This document shows, in pieces, positions 6,830 to 8,226 of a stretch of DNA of 8,226 bases (position 1 is the stretch's first letter; each line of letters opens with the position of its first letter). The DNA comes from Deltaproteobacteria bacterium (GTDB lineage: Bacteria; Desulfobacterota; SM23-61). Position numbers and translations under genes: made by a program. The stretch is taken from positions 1 to 8,226 of the forward strand of contig JAOUFX010000100.1 of the NCBI GenBank assembly GCA_029857975.1, written 5' to 3'. The notes under the pieces were generated by a model. That model ran no database searches and was not told the origin of the DNA. It saw only the letters and a program-made list of their open reading frames with translations.

Positions 6830-6875
6830 TAACTCTGTGCTCTTTGCGGCCAATCACTACGGGAACGGGTTCGCT

Positions 6876-8111
6876 ATGAAGATTTGTCTTTTCTGCTACA
6901 GGGGGAATCCCTATTGCGGTGGCCAGGGGGTCTATCTCTACTTTTTATCCCGGGAGCTGGCCCGTCTGGGGCATTCTTTGACGGTTCTGGTCGGACCCCC
7001 AGAACCATGGCCGATGCCCTGGGCAGAGGTTATCCACGTGGAAAACCTAAATCTATGGGGGGTGCGCAAGAATTTTCTTCCTCTTTCTTCTCCCTGGCGA
7101 ATTTTTCAGCCGCTCAATTTTTTCGAATTGGCTTCAACCCGTCTGGGTTTTTTTCCCGAGATGCTTATCTTCAGCATCCGCACCTTGACCCTGCTTAAAA
7201 AAATCACTCGCTATCAGAAATTCGCGATTCTCCACGATGTGCAGTCCTTGGGGTATGGACTTTTATTGATGAAGCGCTTTCAACGACCCCTCGTCACGAC
7301 GGTCCACCATCCCTTGACGGTCGACTTCCAAGCCAGCTTAGAACGTGACCGCAACTTTAAGGAAAAATATTACACGGTTGTCTTTTACCCCCTCGGCATG
7401 CAGCGCAGGGTAATTCAGCGTTGTGACCGGGTGATCACTTCTTCCAGCGAGACAGCACAGGAGATCCAGCGTGCCTTTGGAGTTTCTCCCCGCAAAATCC
7501 GTATGGTCTACAACGGCCTGGACGCAGAATTTTTTAGGCCCACGAATGGCGAACCCAAAAAGCCCCAAAGCCTCCTCTTTGTCGGTAATACCGATGACTC
7601 GAAAAAGGGGATCTTTTACCTCCTGCACGCTATGACCCTGCTTCCGGATTCCGTTACTTTAACCATAGTTGATGAGGGAGCACCCCTCAAAACGTATGCC
7701 CCCCAACTTACCCAAAAACTTGGACTGGCTTCCCGGGTTAACTTTACGGGAAAGGTTTCCGCAGAAAGCCTACGTCGCTTCTACACTACTTCGGAAGTCG
7801 TGGTCCTGCCTTCTCTTTACGAAGGCTTCGGCCTGCCAGCGGCGGAGTCCATGGCCTGCGGCACCCCTGTTGTCGCCACCCATGCAGGTGCTCTGCCAGA
7901 AGTTATCGGCAAGGAAGGGGCAGGCATCCTCGTTCCCCCCCGAGACCCCCCGGCTTTGGCAGCGGCCATTTTAAAGGTTCTCCAGGATGAAGCCCATAGA
8001 AAAAAAATGGGGATTCTGGGCAGGCAACGCGTGGAAAATCTATTTACCTGGGCCAAGGTGGCCGAACGAACCGTGGAGGTTTATAAAGAACTTATAAACG
8101 GAAAGGTATAA
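6876..8111 (+). CDS. GT4-family glycosyltransferase (first of tandem pair)
   Basis: A retaining GT-B glycosyltransferase that moves a sugar from a nucleotide-sugar donor to an unknown acceptor, on the cytosolic face of the membrane. It has 411 residues from the ATG at 6876. A GTG at 6837 would add 13 residues that do not look like the family. The N-terminal acceptor domain opens MKICLFCYRGNPYCGGQGVYL, with the glycine-rich loop at 14-18. The inter-domain region carries the usual VYNGLDAEFFRP and LLFVGNTDDSKKGI. The donor-site EX7E motif is YEGFGLPAAESMACGTPVVAT, with E316 and E324. The protein ends cleanly after a GT4-type helix. No signal peptide is seen. The ribosome site is weak (GGGA about 11 bases upstream). 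It is separated from the speB operon by the MITE region and is followed 25 bases later by a paralog. The sugar and acceptor are unknown; a surface polysaccharide is the usual setting. Confidence 0.92.
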   Translation: MKICLFCYRGNPYCGGQGVYLYFLSRELARLGHSLTVLVGPPEPWPMPWAEVIHVENLNLWGVRKNFLPLSSPWRIFQPLNFFELASTRLGFFPEMLIFSIRTLTLLKKITRYQKFAILHDVQSLGYGLLLMKRFQRPLVTTVHHPLTVDFQASLERDRNFKEKYYTVVFYPLGMQRRVIQRCDRVITSSSETAQEIQRAFGVSPRKIRMVYNGLDAEFFRPTNGEPKKPQSLLFVGNTDDSKKGIFYLLHAMTLLPDSVTLTIVDEGAPLKTYAPQLTQKLGLASRVNFTGKVSAESLRRFYTTSEVVVLPSLYEGFGLPAAESMACGTPVVATHAGALPEVIGKEGAGILVPPRDPPALAAAILKVLQDEAHRKKMGILGRQRVENLFTWAKVAERTVEVYKELINGKV

Positions 8112-8136
8112 GGCGTTGGGTAGACGGGAGAGTGCT

Positions 8137-8226
8137 TTGAAGATTGGGCTGTTGAGTTATCGGGGAAACCCTTATTGTGGCGGGCAGGGAATTTATTTGA
8201 CCTGTTTAGCCAACGAGTTGGTGAAA
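8137..8226 (+). CDS. GT4-family glycosyltransferase (second of pair), cut by window edge
   Basis: Only the first 30 codons are present, with no stop. Read from the TTG at 8137 they give MKIGLLSYRGNPYCGGQGIYL and onward. They match the N-terminus of the preceding glycosyltransferase at 20 of 30 residues, including the whole YRGNPYCGGQG block. GGGAG (8126-8130) lies 6 bases before the TTG, which supports this start over the in-frame TTG at 8116. The gap to the upstream stop is 25 bases, so the two are probably co-transcribed and arose by duplication. The rest of the protein is outside the window. Confidence 0.8.
   Translation, partial: MKIGLLSYRGNPYCGGQGIYLTCLANELVK

Larger units (their letters stand above)
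6440..6849. repeat. Second 'cacagag' intergenic repeat, split by a MITE
   Basis: The left part, ccacagaggactcagaggtcacagagaatcat (6440-6471), resembles the arm at 1361-1383, sharing CACAGAG and AGAATCAT. The right part, aactctgtgctctttgcgg (6831-6849), is an inverted partner: its reverse complement, ccgcaaagagcacagagtt, aligns to the left arm at about two thirds of positions. The two halves are separated by the miniature element at 6515-6821. Removing that element and one copy of its flanking repeat leaves a unit of about 95 bases. The reading is that an older repeat was interrupted by a younger insertion. The match of the right part is loose. Confidence 0.45.

Noticed and set aside
6828..6833. 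TATAAC as a -10 box created at the MITE junction
   Set aside because: There is no TTGACA-like hexamer 16 to 18 bases upstream, so a promoter for the glycosyltransferase cannot be claimed.

Overview
The window looks like a chromosomal segment from a bacterium of moderate GC content. Desulfobacterota (former Deltaproteobacteria) or a similar anaerobic lineage is my best guess, because of the pyruvoyl-type arginine decarboxylase, the paired Ddl-like ATP-grasp genes and the 'CACAGAGGA'-type intergenic repeats. This is inference; no taxonomic marker is present.

Layout. (1) 1-1320, minus strand: purB (adenylosuccinate lyase), nearly complete and cut by the left edge. (2) 1321-1742: a gene-free divergent spacer holding an AT-rich repeat element bounded by imperfect inverted 'accacagag' arms, an internal run of three 10-mers, and candidate promoters for purB and for the rightward operon. 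(3) 1743-6421, plus strand: a tightly packed six-gene run: speB (agmatinase), pdaD (pyruvoyl-dependent arginine decarboxylase), two consecutive D-Ala-D-Ala-ligase-like ATP-grasp enzymes, a class I SAM methyltransferase and a small two-helix membrane protein. Junctions are short gaps or overlaps of 4 to 8 bases, so the genes are probably co-transcribed and translationally coupled. (4) 6422-6875: a non-coding region with a second copy of the 'cacagag' repeat, interrupted by a miniature inverted-repeat element of about 307 bp. That element has 20-bp perfect terminal inverted repeats and an 8-bp flanking direct repeat. (5) 6876-8226, plus strand: two tandem paralogous GT4 glycosyltransferases, the second cut by the right edge.

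How the genes work together. PdaD converts arginine to agmatine and SpeB converts agmatine to putrescine plus urea, a complete two-step route to putrescine. The two ATP-grasp enzymes keep the ATP/Mg core of the Ddl family but differ from Ddl at substrate-side positions, so cell-wall D-Ala-D-Ala synthesis is unlikely to be their job. With the methyltransferase and the small membrane protein they could form a pathway that makes and methylates an amide- or peptide-linked small molecule, perhaps one built on agmatine, putrescine or an amino acid. That is the most interesting hypothesis in the window, but it rests on gene order alone. The glycosyltransferases lie beyond a mobile-element scar and may belong to a separate surface-glycan locus.
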